The notes beneath the pieces were generated by a model. The model worked only from the letters and a program-made list of their open reading frames with translations. It ran no database searches and was not told the origin of the DNA. Below, one piece after another: positions 34,889-43,045 of a DNA stretch of 64,000 bases. The DNA lies in assembly GCA_038106445.1 (NCBI GenBank), contig JAYODU010000002.1, positions 62,001 through 126,000 on the forward strand. The letters run 5' to 3'. Source of the DNA: Pseudemcibacter sp038106445 (lineage in GTDB: Bacteria; Pseudomonadota; Alphaproteobacteria; Sphingomonadales; Emcibacteraceae). Each line of letters opens with the position of its first letter. Position 1 is the stretch's first letter. The translations under genes and the position numbers were made by a program.

Positions 34889-35810
34889 AATAATCCGCAC
34901 GGGCATACGGCGTATTTTCAGGTGGTGGCACTTCCTTGAAGCCATATTTTTTATATAATGTTATTGCTGGAACCAAACTTGAATTGGTTTCAAGGAATAG
35001 TACTTTTCCTCCCCTTGCCTTAAATCGTTCTAGAACTTTTTCGACTAGAAGATTTCCAATGCCATGGCCACGTGCTTCCTCAAGTACACCCATTTTACTT
35101 AATTCAAACCGTGTTGGTGTAAATTTTTTAAGGGCAATGGCCCCTACTGGTTCCCCATCAAGCAGCGCAAAATATATTTCCCCACCTTTATCAAGCACAT
35201 ATTTTTCAGGATCATTTAAATTTATGATGTCTTCCTGTTCCATTTCGAACAGGGTTTCTATCCATTTTTGATTTATGATACGCCAATATTCGCGGTATTT
35301 CACGTCGTAAGGAATAACTTCAATTTTTCCAACAGCCTTACTGTTTTTCTGGTCATAATATCGTTGTGTGAATGACTTATTTTCTAGCGCCGCTTCATAA
35401 TCGGCAAATGCGTCCAATATATTGGTATTGCATTCATCCAGCGCTGTACTCATCGCATCCCTCGCCATTTCCCACATGGGGGTAAGTTTTTCAATAAGTG
35501 CATTTCCGGCATCCGTAAATGCGACTATTTTACTACGCGCATCTTCACCCTTTTCTAAAAAAAGAATATCTTTAGCAACCAGCTTCTTTACTGTTTGGCT
35601 GATAGCCGAATGGGATAATCCTGAAAGCTTCTTAATATCAGCGATGGTCAGTGGGCCGCGATTTAACACGCAGTAGACGATGGGAAATTCGCGGGCACTC
35701 ATATCCACATTTTCCGCTTTATAAATGTTATCAATTTCCGATGACAGGCGTTCAAAATTACGTCTACAACGGGTTCCTATGCCAATTTCAAGAAACAATT
35801 CATCGCTCAC
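34866..35810 (-). CDS. MarR-type regulator fused to GNAT acetyltransferase
   Basis: A 314-residue two-domain protein. The first about 150 residues form a winged helix of the MarR type (LTIADIKKLSGLSHSAISQTVKKLVAKDILFLEKGEDARSK); the second half is a GNAT domain with KMGVLEEARGHGIGNLLVEKVLERF as acetyl-CoA loop and LYKKYGFKEV near the end. This fusion is found in many proteobacteria; the acetylated substrate is unknown. It is transcribed convergently with the DUF454 gene. Confidence 0.9.
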   Translation of the reverse strand: MSDELFLEIGIGTRCRRNFERLSSEIDNIYKAENVDMSAREFPIVYCVLNRGPLTIADIKKLSGLSHSAISQTVKKLVAKDILFLEKGEDARSKIVAFTDAGNALIEKLTPMWEMARDAMSTALDECNTNILDAFADYEAALENKSFTQRYYDQKNSKAVGKIEVIPYDVKYREYWRIINQKWIETLFEMEQEDIINLNDPEKYVLDKGGEIYFALLDGEPVGAIALKKFTPTRFELSKMGVLEEARGHGIGNLLVEKVLERFKARGGKVLFLETNSSLVPAITLYKKYGFKEVPPPENTPYARADYFMELRAE

Positions 35811-35883
35811 AATACATCACCATTTATATTAATGTTAATATAAATAATTATATATCGGAATAAATATGAATTTCAAGCGTTAG

Positions 35884-36528
35884 TTAACTGCTGGGCTTCC
35901 AGCCCTCAATCAATTCATCAAGCAACACAACATCCGGTGCTATACCATTGGCACGAAACCAGCTGTCAATTGCATAAGATACAACGCTTTCTCGGTCAAT
36001 CAGTGTTGCGGTGTTATGTAGGAGCATCAGATCAAACCTGTTTCCTCTTAAGGCAATTGAGCCAACATCATGAAATCTCACATGCCCGGCTTTATCCAGC
36101 ATCTGTAAATAGGTTGTTGTATTTATACTTTCGTCAATACAGTCAAGCTGCCCTTTCGGTGCGAAGGTAAAAAGCCATGATTTAGCGATATCATCGCTGG
36201 TACCGGTTTTAGGGCCTATAAACTTTTCCATCAGCCCGATTGCCATCGGAAGCCTCTCCCGTTCTTCCATAGCAGTAGCAGGTGGAATGTCGAAAATTGC
36301 TTCGATCTGTGCCCATTCATTGAGGTCAAAAGAAACCTGCTGTACAACCTGGCATCCATAGGAAGAACAGTGGCTGAACATGTTTATTTCCGGTTCTGGG
36401 GCCCCTACTTCGGCTTTAACCTTTTCCGCGGTCGTATAAGCACATCCGCTGGTCATGAGAATGCGTATGACCAGCAGAATTATGTATTTGGACTTGTGAA
36501 GAACTTGATGTGTCGCTTGAACTATCAT
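35884..36528 (-). CDS. Putative lipoprotein of unknown function
   Basis: The reading frame encodes about 214 residues. A hydrophobic stretch KYIILLVIRILMTSGC looks like a lipoprotein signal with Cys at its end, so I expect membrane anchoring. The mature part contains CSSYGCQVVQQVSFDLNEW and a C-terminal ELIEGWKPSS; no known domain is evident. The start is uncertain: ATG at 36528 gives a signal peptide with a 15-residue head, other ATGs lie slightly upstream, and the one at 36456 would remove the signal. All of these lie within the end of the next gene upstream. Confidence 0.55.
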   Translation of the reverse strand: MIVQATHQVLHKSKYIILLVIRILMTSGCAYTTAEKVKAEVGAPEPEINMFSHCSSYGCQVVQQVSFDLNEWAQIEAIFDIPPATAMEERERLPMAIGLMEKFIGPKTGTSDDIAKSWLFTFAPKGQLDCIDESINTTTYLQMLDKAGHVRFHDVGSIALRGNRFDLMLLHNTATLIDRESVVSYAIDSWFRANGIAPDVVLLDELIEGWKPSS

Positions 36529-36715
36529 CGCCATCGAAACATCCGGCAGCCCAACATGCACCTGCAGCTACGACAACAAGAGCCAAGCCCCATAACATAC
36601 CATTGCCATTACCGTTTCCGTTGCCAAAAATATTGTTACGCTGACTTTCATCAAGAATGTCATAACTTGCCAGGCTCAGGCTTTTTACGCCCGATAACGC
36701 AAAAATAGAGAACAA
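36416..36715 (-). CDS. Small exported or membrane protein with GNGNGNGN stretch
   Basis: A 99-residue protein of unknown function. It has a weak signal-like N-terminus, the segment YDILDESQRNNIFGNGNGNGNG, one strongly hydrophobic helix (MLWGLALVVVAAGACWAAGC), an acidic/Ser-rich stretch (DGDDSSSDTSSSSQ) and a His-rich tail. The proposed start is TTG with AGGAAAAGG upstream. Its last about 110 bases overlap the downstream putative lipoprotein gene in another frame, which is unusual and may indicate coupled translation or a frame error. Confidence 0.5.
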   Translation of the reverse strand: MFSIFALSGVKSLSLASYDILDESQRNNIFGNGNGNGNGMLWGLALVVVAAGACWAAGCFDGDDSSSDTSSSSQVQIHNSAGHTHSHDQRMCLYDRGKG

Positions 36716-36806
36716 AAGCGGGGATCCTTTTCCTCAAAAGGACAACGGCTCAATATAACAAGAAATGTAATTAATTACAACTAGCCAAAATTTTGGCAGA
36801 TTAATT

Positions 36807-37850
36807 GTGATTATCCTTTGCAACTTGCTGCGAACCAATTATACAGGCGTAGATTTAATTTACCGAAAGTATATTCACTTGGCATATGTTGAGGTCATTG
36901 CAGGATTAATATCGCTTGTAGTCGCCGGGGATGTTCTGATCCGTGGTGCTGTTTCTGTCTCAGCAAATTTCGGTCTTAGCAAACTTGTCATTGGTCTTAC
37001 GGTAATTGCCTTTGGGACGTCTGCACCAGAACTTGTTGTTGGTATTGACGCCGGACTTTCAGGTTTTCCGACACTTGCACTTGGAAATGTGGTCGGTAGT
37101 AATATTGCCAATATCCTTCTGGTAATTGGCTTTCCCGCGATCTTCTATCCTTTCACTAGCAACAGCAGTGAAGTTAAACGTAACTATTATATAATGTTGG
37201 GTGGGACAGTATTATTTATGATTTTATGTACAACCGGACCGTTCACTCATTTCCATGCCACGTTACTCGTAATATTGCTTGTGGCGTTTGTTACAAACTC
37301 ATATCGGGTAAGCAGGCTTGGTAGAGAAGCACTCGAAGCTGACGCAACACTTGCCGAGAAAGCATATGAAGATCTTGATGAACTTCCAGAAGAACCGTTA
37401 ACAACACCACGGGCAACGCTTTGTATCATTGCCGGACTTGCCGGGCTGGTGTTTGGCGCGGATATTCTGGTTTCAGGGGCTGTTGATATCGCACGGGAAT
37501 TTAATGTATCGGAAGCTATCATCGGCCTGACCATAATTGCAGTTGGTACCAGTCTGCCTGAACTTGTAACCTCATTCATGGCCGCCCGCCACGGCCATGG
37601 TGATGTGGCATTAGGCAATGTTATCGGAAGCAACATTTTTAATTTATATGCGATTATGGGTGGAACAGCCTTTGTCGCCAATGTACCGATACCTGAAAGC
37701 TTTCTACACATTGATCTTTGGGTAATGGCCGTTTCATCCGCGGCACTCATCCCATTCATACAATGGAAAATACGCTTTACCCGTGTAATAGGTCTGGCAT
37801 TCTGCGGTAGCTATATAGTATACCTTTGGATACTCGGTACGTTTATTTAG
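36807..37850 (+). CDS. Calcium/sodium antiporter (CaCA family, YrbG-like)
   Basis: A membrane exchanger with two inverted alpha repeats: GTSAPELVVGID...GNVVGSNIANILLVIG in the first half and GTSLPELVTSFMAAR...GNVIGSNIFNLYAIMG in the second. Such proteins expel Ca2+ in exchange for Na+. The outermost start is GTG at 36807, giving 347 residues. The family usually begins close to YVEVIAGLISLVVAGD, so TTG at 36879, with GAAAG eight bases before it, may be the real start. folB follows 13 bases after the stop. Confidence 0.88.
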   Translation: MIILCNLLRTNYTGVDLIYRKYIHLAYVEVIAGLISLVVAGDVLIRGAVSVSANFGLSKLVIGLTVIAFGTSAPELVVGIDAGLSGFPTLALGNVVGSNIANILLVIGFPAIFYPFTSNSSEVKRNYYIMLGGTVLFMILCTTGPFTHFHATLLVILLVAFVTNSYRVSRLGREALEADATLAEKAYEDLDELPEEPLTTPRATLCIIAGLAGLVFGADILVSGAVDIAREFNVSEAIIGLTIIAVGTSLPELVTSFMAARHGHGDVALGNVIGSNIFNLYAIMGGTAFVANVPIPESFLHIDLWVMAVSSAALIPFIQWKIRFTRVIGLAFCGSYIVYLWILGTFI

Positions 37851-37863
37851 GAAATTGATTGGC

Positions 37864-38283
37864 ATGGTTAAAAATATTCATAAGAGCAATATAACGCCGC
37901 TTAAATATGCTGACGCCACAAAAGGAATACGTCATGTGTTTGTCCGCGATTTAATGCTTGATGGTTCTATCGGTATATATCCTCATGAAAAGAGGAATTT
38001 ACAAAAAATACGTATCAATATTGACCTTGCCGTTAAAGAAGACCAAACGCCGCTTAATGACGATTATAAGAATGTTGTCTGCTATGAAACTGTAGCCAAC
38101 GGCATTAAAAATATCGTCAATTCTGGTCATATTGAATTAGTGGAAACATTGGCTGAAAAAATAGCAGATTTGAATATGATTGATAGCCGGATTGTATCAG
38201 TGCGGGTTCGCGTTGAAAAGCTTGAAGCCATAAACAATACCACCAGCGTTGGTGTTGAAATCGAACGCGTGCGAAGTTTATAA
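37864..38283 (+). CDS. folB: Dihydroneopterin aldolase FolB
   Basis: FolB cleaves dihydroneopterin in folate synthesis. The 139 residues show IRHVFVRDLMLDGSIGIYPHEKRNLQKIRINIDLAV near the start, VVCYETVANGIKNIV (substrate Tyr), HIELVETLAEKIAD (catalytic Glu) and VRVRVEKLEAI with the active-site Lys. I take the ATG at 37864, as the TTG at 37855 has its AGGA too close. It is downstream of the cation exchanger and upstream of the AT-rich non-coding region. Confidence 0.92.
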   Translation: MVKNIHKSNITPLKYADATKGIRHVFVRDLMLDGSIGIYPHEKRNLQKIRINIDLAVKEDQTPLNDDYKNVVCYETVANGIKNIVNSGHIELVETLAEKIADLNMIDSRIVSVRVRVEKLEAINNTTSVGVEIERVRSL

Positions 38284-38301
38284 ATAATTTTATGTGTAAA
38301 T

Positions 38302-38375
38302 TGTTTCACGATTATTACAACAATGTTAAATCATTGAAATTCCAGCATATTATTTTTGTTGAAAAATGTTTCACG
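38302..38375 (+). promoter_or_regulatory. Two TGTTTCACG motifs (half parS sites)
   Basis: TGTTTCACG occurs at 38302-38310 and again at 38367-38375. It is the left half of the ParB-binding parS consensus TGTTTCACGTGAAACA. The right halves do not match, so ParB binding is only a possibility. Confidence 0.35.
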
Positions 38376-38500
38376 AAATAAGTTGTCAACAGCATCTTTT
38401 TCTACTTCTCAACAATACAATGACATTTCAAAATATTTAAATTTAAATTAAAAATGTTTATTGACATAAAAAATATTATTTATTTTCAATGTATTAACTT

Positions 38501-38523
38501 AATTGCCTAAAAAATAGGCAATT
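38501..38523. repeat. Perfect 9-bp hairpin
   Basis: AATTGCCTA (38501-38509) and TAGGCAATT (38515-38523) pair perfectly around a loop of five A. No T-run follows on the plus strand, so it does not look like a simple terminator. It lies just left of the DnaA boxes. Confidence 0.7.
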
Positions 38524-38530
38524 TGCTCTA

Positions 38531-38542
38531 AACTCTAGAGTT
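38531..38542. repeat. 12-bp perfect palindrome AACTCTAGAGTT
   Basis: A perfect dyad eight bases after the hairpin and 28 bases before the first DnaA-box-like sequence. It could be an operator or part of the origin structure. Confidence 0.6.
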
Positions 38543-38569
38543 CCGCCATCTTTACATTTTTATAAAAAG

Positions 38570-38604
38570 TTATTCACCAGTTTATCCACAGCTTTCGTGG
38601 ATAA
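38570..38604. promoter_or_regulatory. Cluster of three DnaA boxes
   Basis: TTATTCACC (38570-38578, one mismatch to TTATNCACA), TTATCCACA (38582-38590, perfect) and CGTGGATAA (38596-38604, inverted, one mismatch). The last two form an inverted pair. Boxes spaced 3-5 bases apart are typical of DnaA-binding clusters. Confidence 0.6.
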
Positions 38605-38750
38605 GTTTTTTGCGAATCTGGCGCAGTTCCATTACCCCTTGAATCCGTTGGGTATTTATATTCGGGCAACAATAAACTCGCAAAATAGTTACAGTTGAAA
38701 CACAATTTTCCTCATAGACTTTATCAGTCACATAAGCTTAAATACAAAAC

Positions 38751-40589
38751 ATGATTGAAGGCGTCGAAGTAATAAAATCTTACCTAAAAAACCTGGGGTC
38801 TGACCCCGGTGTTTACCGTATGCTGGATGCCAATGAAAAGGTTCTTTATGTCGGAAAGGCAAAGAACCTTACAAATCGTGTTAAAAGCTATACTAATTTA
38901 AAGGGGGTCTCACATCGAATTGCAAAAATGATCTCCCTCACCCGGTCGATGGAATTTGTAACGACCCATACAGAAGTTGAGGCATTATTGCTCGAAGCCA
39001 ACTTCATTAAAAGATATAAACCGCATTATAATATCCTGCTTCGGGATGATAAATCTTTTCCCTATATTCTGATTGATACCAGCCATAAAAGCCCGCAGGT
39101 TTTAAAACATCGGGGCGCTAAAAAACGTCAGGGGTATTATTTTGGACCCTTCGCATCGGCAAGTGCTGTAAATACGTCATTGAATATACTTCAAAAGGCT
39201 TTTTCCCTTAGAACGTGTACTGATAGTATCTTTAATAGCAGAACCCGACCATGTCTCCTCTATCAGATAAAACGCTGTTCGGCACCCTGCGTAGGTAAAA
39301 TTTCTGATAAGGATTATGATCTGTTGGTGGAAGAAGCACATGATTTTCTATCCGGAAAAAGTGATGCGATTAAAGGACGTTTCACAAAGAAAATGGAAGA
39401 AGCCAGTATTGGTCAGAATTATGAACTCGCGGCCGTCTATCGTGACCGTTTAAAAGCCCTCGCCGTGGTGCAAAGCAGACAGGATGCGACAAACGGGCGA
39501 ATGGATGAAGCAGATGTAATCGCAGCCTATAAGGACGGCGGGCAAACATGTGTGCAGGTTTTCTTCTACCGTAATGGTCAAAACTGGGGTAATAAAGCTT
39601 ACTTTCCGCGCCATGATAAAGATCAGCATGTGGATGAAGTGCTCCCCGCCTTCATCTCCCAATTTTATGATAATAAGCCGCCACCACGGAAAATTTTAAT
39701 CAACAGTACGATTAAACAGAAAACTTTATTGGAAGAGGCCCTTTCCCTAAAGGCAGAACGAAAAGTTAAAATTACTATGCCACAACGCGGCAATAACCTG
39801 CTGCTGGTGGAAATGGTTGAAAAAAATGCCCGTGAAGCCCTTGAAAGAAAAGTCGCCGAAACATCATCCCAGGCGAAACTGTTGGAAGGCGTCGCGGAAC
39901 TTTTTGATCTTGATGCTCCGCCTTGCCGCATAGAAGTTTATGATAACAGCCATATTTCCGGCACAAGCGCCCTTGGTGCGATGATTGTATCCGGGCCGGA
40001 AGGTTTTGAAAAAGGATCATACCGCAAGTTTAATATAAAATCGACGGACTTGGCACCTGGGGATGATTTCGGAATGATGCGTGAAGTAATGATGCGCCGT
40101 TTTAAACGCCAGCTTAAGGAAGACCCTGATCGTTCCGCCCCGACCTGGCCCGATTTGATGCTGATTGATGGTGGCAAAGGACAGTTAAGCGCTGTGATGG
40201 AAGTACTTGAAGAATTAAGTCTGACGGATATCCCGGTTGTATCCATTGCGAAGGGACCAGATCGAAACGCGGGGCGAGAAGATTTTTATATGCAGGGCAA
40301 GGCCCCATTCAAACTTCCGCCAAATGATCCGGTTTTATATTTCCTTCAACGTTTAAGAGACGAATCCCATCGCTTTGTAATAGGATCACACCGCAATCGT
40401 CGGTCGAAAAAATTGCACAAATCACTGCTTGATGATTTGCCAAACGTCGGTGCAGCACGTAAAAAAGCCCTCCTCCTGCATTTTGGGTCGGCTAAAGCCG
40501 TCTCCGGCGCGGCGATAACCGATCTTGAAAAAGTAAATGGTATCAGTCGCGGTCTGGCTACAAAAATATATGATTATTTTCATCCATAG
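38751..40589 (+). CDS. uvrC: Excinuclease ABC subunit C
   Basis: UvrC makes both incisions in nucleotide excision repair with UvrB. The 612-residue protein has a GIY-YIG nuclease domain (PGVYRMLDANEKVLYVGKAKNLTNRVKSY), a Cys-rich cluster (RPCLLYQIKRCSAPCVG), a UVR motif near residues 205-240 for UvrB contact, an RNase H-like second nuclease (IEVYDNSHISGTSALGAMIV with its Asp, and LMLIDGGKGQLSA) and a C-terminal helix-hairpin-helix pair (LPNVGAARKKALLLHFGSAKAV). It is followed by pgsA. Confidence 0.97.
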   Translation: MIEGVEVIKSYLKNLGSDPGVYRMLDANEKVLYVGKAKNLTNRVKSYTNLKGVSHRIAKMISLTRSMEFVTTHTEVEALLLEANFIKRYKPHYNILLRDDKSFPYILIDTSHKSPQVLKHRGAKKRQGYYFGPFASASAVNTSLNILQKAFSLRTCTDSIFNSRTRPCLLYQIKRCSAPCVGKISDKDYDLLVEEAHDFLSGKSDAIKGRFTKKMEEASIGQNYELAAVYRDRLKALAVVQSRQDATNGRMDEADVIAAYKDGGQTCVQVFFYRNGQNWGNKAYFPRHDKDQHVDEVLPAFISQFYDNKPPPRKILINSTIKQKTLLEEALSLKAERKVKITMPQRGNNLLLVEMVEKNAREALERKVAETSSQAKLLEGVAELFDLDAPPCRIEVYDNSHISGTSALGAMIVSGPEGFEKGSYRKFNIKSTDLAPGDDFGMMREVMMRRFKRQLKEDPDRSAPTWPDLMLIDGGKGQLSAVMEVLEELSLTDIPVVSIAKGPDRNAGREDFYMQGKAPFKLPPNDPVLYFLQRLRDESHRFVIGSHRNRRSKKLHKSLLDDLPNVGAARKKALLLHFGSAKAVSGAAITDLEKVNGISRGLATKIYDYFHP

Positions 40590-40663
40590 AAAGGCTTATC
40601 TGGTTTATTTAATTCCAATCACATATTATACATAAATCAGACTCGAACCGGGAACTTAAACAA

Positions 40664-41209
40664 GTGAATAATTTGGCCAACATATTGACCTTTTCAAGGA
40701 TTGTCATGATTCCGCTTATGGTCGCATCCTTTTATCTGAAGGGCGATTTAAGCAATTGGGTAAGCTTTGCGATCTTTACGGCTGCCGGTATAACGGATTT
40801 TTTTGATGGATATGTGGCGCGAAAATTTAATCAGATATCCAGGCTTGGGGCGTTTATGGACCCAATCGCTGATAAACTTCTGATCGCGACGGCACTTACC
40901 ATGATGGTGGCATTCGGTCGTATTGAGGGGTATTCCGTTATCGCCGCAATCGTTATTCTATGCCGTGAATTCGTGGTGTCGGGTCTTCGTGAATTTCTTG
41001 CCGATTTGAAAGTAAGTATTCCCGTAACATATCTGGCCAAATGGAAAACAACCATTCAGATTTTTGCCATGGGCTTTTTATTGGTGGGTAACGCAGCGCC
41101 GGACTGGATACCGGCTGTAACCATTGGTGATTATTGCCTTTGGGTTGCGGCTATTCTGACACTTTATACCGGATATGATTATCTTAAATCCGGCCTTAAG
41201 CATATGTGA
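40664..41209 (+). CDS. pgsA: CDP-diacylglycerol-glycerol-3-phosphate 3-phosphatidyltransferase
   Basis: PgsA makes phosphatidylglycerol phosphate in the inner membrane. The 181-residue protein has several membrane helices and the CDP-alcohol phosphotransferase motif D-G-x2-A-R-x8-G-x3-D-x3-D (in FFDGYVARKFNQISRLGAFMDPIADKLL). The start is GTG at 40664. It lies between uvrC and moaD, with its stop overlapping the earliest possible moaD start. Confidence 0.95.
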   Translation: MNNLANILTFSRIVMIPLMVASFYLKGDLSNWVSFAIFTAAGITDFFDGYVARKFNQISRLGAFMDPIADKLLIATALTMMVAFGRIEGYSVIAAIVILCREFVVSGLREFLADLKVSIPVTYLAKWKTTIQIFAMGFLLVGNAAPDWIPAVTIGDYCLWVAAILTLYTGYDYLKSGLKHM

Positions 41210-41214
41210 TAATC

Positions 41215-41466
41215 ATGAATATACTTTATTTTGCACGGATACGTGAACATATCGGCAAATCATCTGAGGAAGTCATCCTTCCGGATCAGGTAACAACAGT
41301 GGCCGATGTCATAGAATATCTTGAAAGCCTTGGGAATAACTATCAAAACGCCTTTGCCGAACCTGATCTGCTTCGTGCAGCAGTCAATGACGAATATGTA
41401 CCCCTGGATTATAACGTTTCCAATGCTGATGAACTTGCCCTGTTTCCGCCAATGACGGGTGGATGA
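41215..41466 (+). CDS. moaD: Molybdopterin synthase small subunit MoaD
   Basis: MoaD carries the sulfur that is built into molybdopterin; its C-terminal Gly-Gly is the thiocarboxylate attachment point and is present here (PPMTGG). The beta-grasp fold starts with MNILYFARIREHIG. Using the ATG at 41215 gives 83 residues; a GTG at 41206 inside the pgsA end would add three. moaE overlaps or directly follows. Confidence 0.94.
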   Translation: MNILYFARIREHIGKSSEEVILPDQVTTVADVIEYLESLGNNYQNAFAEPDLLRAAVNDEYVPLDYNVSNADELALFPPMTGG

Positions 41467-41467
41467 T

Positions 41468-41917
41468 ATGTATATTTCGGTCCAGCACGAAGATTTTGAT
41501 ATATCCGCCGAAATTGACCGGCTAAAAAATGGGCGTATTGACCTTGGCGCTATTGCAACATTCACCGGTTTAGTGCGTGATATTCACGGCGAAAAAAATA
41601 TCAAAAAAATGACCCTGGAACATTTCCCCGCCATGGCTGAAAAGGAGCTTGCCAAAATTGGAAAAAAGGCAAATGACAGGTGGCCGCTACAGGGACTTAC
41701 TATTATTCACCGCTTCGGCGAACTTTACCCCGGTGATCAGATTGTATTGGTGATCACAACATCACATCATAGGGAAGCCGCGTTCAATGCGGCGCAGTTC
41801 ATCATGGACTGGTTAAAAACCGATGCCCCCTTCTGGAAGAAGGAAGAAACCGAAGCTGGCACCCACTGGGTGGATGCAAAAACCGATGATGATAAGAAAA
41901 AAGATCGGTGGGGATGA
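41468..41917 (+). CDS. moaE: Molybdopterin synthase large subunit MoaE
   Basis: The catalytic subunit of molybdopterin synthase, which transfers sulfur from MoaD to precursor Z. The 149 residues include GAIATFTGLVRD, LEHFPAMAEKEL, IIHRFGELYPGDQIVLV, SHHREAAFNAAQFIMDWLKTDAPFWKKE with the catalytic lysines. The ATG at 41468 is preferred to a GTG at 41459 because GGTGGATG precedes it. With moaC-moeA at 9-10 kb it shows a molybdenum cofactor pathway split over two loci. Confidence 0.95.
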   Translation: MYISVQHEDFDISAEIDRLKNGRIDLGAIATFTGLVRDIHGEKNIKKMTLEHFPAMAEKELAKIGKKANDRWPLQGLTIIHRFGELYPGDQIVLVITTSHHREAAFNAAQFIMDWLKTDAPFWKKEETEAGTHWVDAKTDDDKKKDRWG

Positions 41918-42087
41918 TTATTAGTGTACCTGGTTTTTGTCTAAAGGCCAAAAACCCGCAACAAAATTTGAAAACACTTTATCAGATGAACTTAAGTATG
42001 AACAAGATATCTCCTCGTTTGCGGGTTCAACGAAAGGATATTCTCCACGTCTCAATGATAAATGTCAAATCAACAGTGTAAAGCTGT

Positions 42088-42969
42088 TCAAACCTGCCGA
42101 CCGTTTATAAGATCATCATAGTCGCGGACCATGTTCATACACACTTCACCAACTTCGAACGTATATTCACCGATCTGGCTTAATGGTGTGATTTCAGCGG
42201 CGGTACCTGTTATGAAGGCCTGTTCAAAACCTTCAAGCTCTTCGGGCATAATTGCCCGTTCTTTTACTTCTATACCACGCTTGCCCGCAAGCTCGATCGC
42301 GGTCTGCCGGGTAATGCCATCAAGGAAGCAGTCCGGCTTCGGTGTATGAAGAACGCCATCCTTATAAAAAAATACATTTGCACCGGTTGCTTCGGCGATC
42401 TGTCCCCTGTAATCAAGCATGATCGCATCATCATACCCGTTTTCAGTTGCCGCATCCTTACACATTGATGCAATCATATAAAGCCCTGCTGCTTTCGATG
42501 CCGTTGGTGCCGTATCCGGTGCCGGTCTTTTCCATTTTGCAAATTCAAGACGCAGCCCTTTTTTCTTTGCTTCTTCACTAAAATAAGAAGGCCATTTCCA
42601 AGCCGCTATCGCAACATGAACTTTGGTGCCCTTTGTCGCAACACCCATCATTTCTGACCCGCGCCATGCTACCGGGCGAACATATGCATCCACAAGATCA
42701 TTTGCAGCTACAACTTCATCGGCTGCTTCATCAAGCTCTTCTGCTGTATAGGGAATTTCCATACCAAGAATTTTGGCAGATTTAATAAGCCGTTCACTAT
42801 GATCATGAAGCTTGAATATTTTTCCGCCATATGCGCGTTGCCCCTCAAACACACAGGAACCATAATGGAGCGCATGGGTAAGCACATGGAACTTGGCATC
42901 ACGCCACTGCATAAGTTCACCATTATACCAAATGACGCCGTCGCGATCATCGAATGGAAGTATGGACAT
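42088..42969 (-). CDS. ilvE: Branched-chain amino acid aminotransferase
   Basis: A PLP fold-type IV transaminase for the last step of Ile, Leu and Val synthesis. The 293 residues contain VFEGQRAYGGKIFKLHDHSERLIKSA, the substrate-site region GVATKGTKVHVAIAAWKWPSYF, the PLP lysine in APTASKAAGLYMIASM, and IAEATGANVFF followed by DGITRQTAIELA. Length is normal. It is divergent from a MarR gene across a 64-base spacer, so both may share control. Confidence 0.95.
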   Translation of the reverse strand: MSILPFDDRDGVIWYNGELMQWRDAKFHVLTHALHYGSCVFEGQRAYGGKIFKLHDHSERLIKSAKILGMEIPYTAEELDEAADEVVAANDLVDAYVRPVAWRGSEMMGVATKGTKVHVAIAAWKWPSYFSEEAKKKGLRLEFAKWKRPAPDTAPTASKAAGLYMIASMCKDAATENGYDDAIMLDYRGQIAEATGANVFFYKDGVLHTPKPDCFLDGITRQTAIELAGKRGIEVKERAIMPEELEGFEQAFITGTAAEITPLSQIGEYTFEVGEVCMNMVRDYDDLINGRQV

Positions 42970-43024
42970 TTCTTTATTCCCTAAAATAATTTTCTACTTG
43001 ATATTTGTATCACTCACTTTAAAA

Positions 43025-43045
43025 TATGTCAACATGGCTGACATA
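43025..43045. promoter_or_regulatory. Operator-like inverted repeat over the marR start codon
   Basis: TATGTCA (43025-43031) and TGACATA (43039-43045) are perfect inverted arms with a 7-base centre ACATGGC that contains the ATG start (43034-43036). MarR proteins bind such 16-21-base dyads, so autorepression is likely, and it may affect the divergent ilvE promoter too. Confidence 0.55.

Larger units (their letters stand above)
38284..38750. other. AT-rich non-coding region, candidate replication origin
   Basis: This 467-base gap between folB and uvrC has no reading frame. Its left two-thirds are extremely AT-rich (with runs such as AATATTTAAATTTAAATTAA around 38430). The right part carries one perfect DnaA box and two near-matches (38570-38604), a 9-bp hairpin and a 12-bp palindrome. 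Two TGTTTCACG motifs, equal to half of a parS site, lie at 38302 and 38367. This layout of an unwinding element beside clustered DnaA boxes is that of an origin; it could also be a DnaA-controlled promoter for uvrC. Confidence 0.45.

Noticed and set aside
41940..42032. Distant inverted repeat AACCCGCAA / TTGCGGGTT between moaE and ilvE
   Set aside because: The arms are about 60 bases apart and no T tract follows; too weak to call a terminator.
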